The notes beneath the pieces are model-generated. The model had not been told where the DNA came from and searched no databases. It was given only the letters and a program-made list of their open reading frames with translations. A DNA stretch of 64,000 bases from Euclidia mi (taxonomy: Eukaryota > Arthropoda > Insecta > Lepidoptera > Erebidae), in assembly GCA_944739405.2 (NCBI GenBank), contig OX123183.2, positions 92,890,729 to 92,954,728 on the forward strand, read 5' to 3'. Each line of letters starts with the position of its first letter. Within the stretch, counting starts at the first letter, position 1. Of this stretch, positions 62,401 through 64,000 are shown one piece after another. The translations under genes were made by a program, and so were the position numbers.

Positions 62401-63657
62401 TGAATTGAATTTATTATGCTTTTGAAAAAGATAAACAAACAATAAACCTTTACACTAAAAGAACTCTAGTGTAGTAGGAATTCTAGTGTCGTGTCAGTTA
62501 TACAGATTTCTAAATATTACTATTTAATTCACCGCACCGAAAACTTCTACAGTATTCAAATGAAGGACACTGAAGGCTCGTGGAACAAGCCAGCATTATT
62601 CGACAAGAGGGCGTGTCTTATTTTTATTAGTTTATTATTCATACTGTTTCCATAAAACCGAGTTATCCGCGTCCTGGTCGCGGCTCGACTCCATCAAAAC
62701 TCTATCTTGTACCGTCTCGATACTGTTCCTGTACCTACTAGGTACCTCGTGGTGCAAATAACGAGATACAGAGATACGTATTTGATTCTTATATTAACTC
62801 AACTGATTTTACTAAAAGTTAATGACCTTTATGATCTAGATATTTTCTCCTTTATTTCGTAATTTCTGTTATCATTATTCAAGATTCAATAATGATATGA
62901 TTTAAACAAATCTTTATCATAAGAAATACTTCAAAATACATAATCAGGTATCAATAAACGTTCAATTTCGTTTATACACGAAAATGTTAGTAATCGTGAA
63001 TAAAATATGTATGAATTTAGATTGGCTGAAATTAAGAAATAATTCTGTGAACTTTTATCGTTTGGTCGCGGGCCTGCGCCGCCCCTCGGCCCTCTCGGAG
63101 GCCCTGCCTCCAGCGTCTATCAACACGTGCACCGACTCAATCATTCGTCAATCGAACTTCGGAGTGAAGAAGACGTGAATATCACGATACCATAAGTAAG
63201 AAAGAGAAATCTTATTGATACGTGGCCGATGCCGCGATTATTGACGAAGAAATGCCCAAACGTAAGGTGGTTACTACAGGTGAATTGAGGAATCCTTTAA
63301 GATTTTTGTGATAAAGAAACAGATTATGACGCGCGAGTAAAAGAGACAGACGTAGTGCCACTGACAGGTTTATTTTCTTGTAGTTATGTAGATCCTGGTG
63401 AAGAGAAATATGGCGCACGACGCACGTATACGCAAAACCGTTTATTTAGTCGCAGTTTTGTTTTGCTCCGCGTGCGGTATTCCAAGTAATTGTTGTTTCG
63501 ATACGGTACAACTGGGCTGGATATTACAATATTATATTAATATTAATGTACATTTTTATTCAAATAGATGTTCCCACGCATAAAATTGGTAGACTCGACG
63601 ATAAACTTTGTTGATGCGTATATTTTGTGAGTCTAACATAATGTTTTCTTTTGACAG

Positions 63658-63804
63658 TGATGTATCAAAAACGGCTAAAGAAAGAAAGAAAACAGCGACA
63701 AATGATCCAGGAACAGCTTGAAATGGAACTCAAGAGACGGCAAAAGATAGAAGAGGCTTTAAAACAATCAGGAGCACCATCCGAGATACTTAGAATCGTT
63801 ACTG
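63658..63804 (+). CDS. dac: dachshund, internal exon (DachBox-C coiled coil, end)
   Basis: This 147-nt exon has acceptor TTTTCTTTTGACAG (ending 63657) and donor GTAAGC from 63805, phase 1 both sides. It reads VMYQKRLKKERKQRQMIQEQ, then LEMELKRRQKIEEALKQS and GAPSEILRIVT. The basic QKRLKKE(R/K) motif and following LE.E.KRR...EE.LKQ heptads match the second half of DachBox-C in insect Dac and vertebrate DACH1/2. The final split codon is completed in an exon beyond the window. The apparent open frame past 63804 is intron read-through. It lies 30.9 kb from the previous exon. Confidence 0.97.
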
Positions 63805-64000
63805 GTAAGCATGAAAGCACCTTTATATGTAGATAGAAATAAATACATCACAAGTTTGCAGAACATGACTGAGTTTGATATGCTACCTTCTATAAACATC
63901 TCCAAACATGTCAAATTGTCAATATCGTCTCTATCAACAAGTTTCAACATGTGTTAGTGCCCCTGGCATGTTAACTTGCCGTCTGTCAAACTATCTGTGT
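63805..64000 (+). other. dac: dac intron (5' part, continues beyond window)
   Basis: Consensus donor GTAAGC is followed by AT-rich non-coding sequence to the window end. No feature is seen. Confidence 0.85.

Larger units (their letters stand above)
32736..63657 (+). other. dac: dac intron, 30.9 kb, phase 1
   Basis: The intron runs from GTAAGT (32736) to TTTTCTTTTGACAG (ending 63657). Supported contents are SINEs at 36711-36928, 41113-41378 and 46880-47282, a TIR DNA transposon at 42306-45774, a short hairpin at 51685-51724 and GC-rich blocks near 55080-56400 and 63060-63177. The stretches 32736-36700, 36930-41100, 45780-46860, 47300-55070 and 56400-63050 are AT-rich with no gene I can support. 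A repeat-like fragment, CTTTGCCCGCGGCTTCGCGC, lies near 52222. Confidence 0.92.

Noticed and set aside
63651..63836. Open frame continuing past the dac exon to a stop at 63836
   Set aside because: The consensus donor GTAAGC at 63805 and the family sequence indicate that the last 10 or so codons are intron read-through.

Overview
The window reads as a gene-poor, intron-rich stretch of an insect nuclear genome, almost certainly a moth or butterfly (Lepidoptera). The composition is AT-rich. There are tRNA-derived SINEs, RTE-type LINE tails ending in (GAT)n or (CATA)n, many foldback MITEs and a Helitron-like end. The only host gene I can support is on the plus strand: dachshund (dac), the transcriptional co-regulator of eye, leg and brain development.

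Five consecutive internal dac exons lie at 9021-9091, 9896-10162, 15933-16154, 32652-32735 and 63658-63804. They chain through GT-AG introns, all in phase 1. They encode the linker after the N-terminal Ski/Sno/Dac domain (a Ser/Arg/Asp-rich, low-complexity part) followed by most of the C-terminal coiled-coil DachBox-C (motifs IQGLLKVAADNARQQE, AELKMDVLREREVK, QKRLKKERKQRQ). The start codon and Dac-N domain lie upstream of the window and the last codons downstream. Everything else is intron: at least 9.0 kb, then 0.8, 5.8, 16.5 and 30.9 kb, then the start of another.

The introns hold mobile elements. 1-9020: a SINE with a perfect 15-bp target duplication, a near-perfect 202-bp TA-flanked MITE and a short Helitron-like element. 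10163-15932: a large foldback element split by a LINE/SINE tail with an 11-bp duplication, an 18-bp perfect hairpin, an 83-bp (TA)n tract and a four-unit array of inverted repeats. The last unit of that array is a perfect 33-bp stem ending 27 nt before an exon. 16155-32651: a tRNA-head SINE, a decayed minus-strand RTE LINE, and a 151-bp LINE insertion with an internal inversion. 32736-63657: three SINEs and a 3.47-kb TIR DNA transposon (42306-45774) with a 4-bp TATT duplication, tandem repeats near both ends and a broken acidic ORF containing ten copies of a 27-bp repeat. I could not assign that transposon to a superfamily, and it is the best candidate here for something undescribed.

The long unlabelled intron stretches are AT-rich single-copy-looking DNA, with a few GC-richer blocks (about 22013-22510, 55080-56400 and 63060-63177) that may be regulatory. 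I saw no canonical tRNA, rRNA, CRISPR array or second intact host gene.
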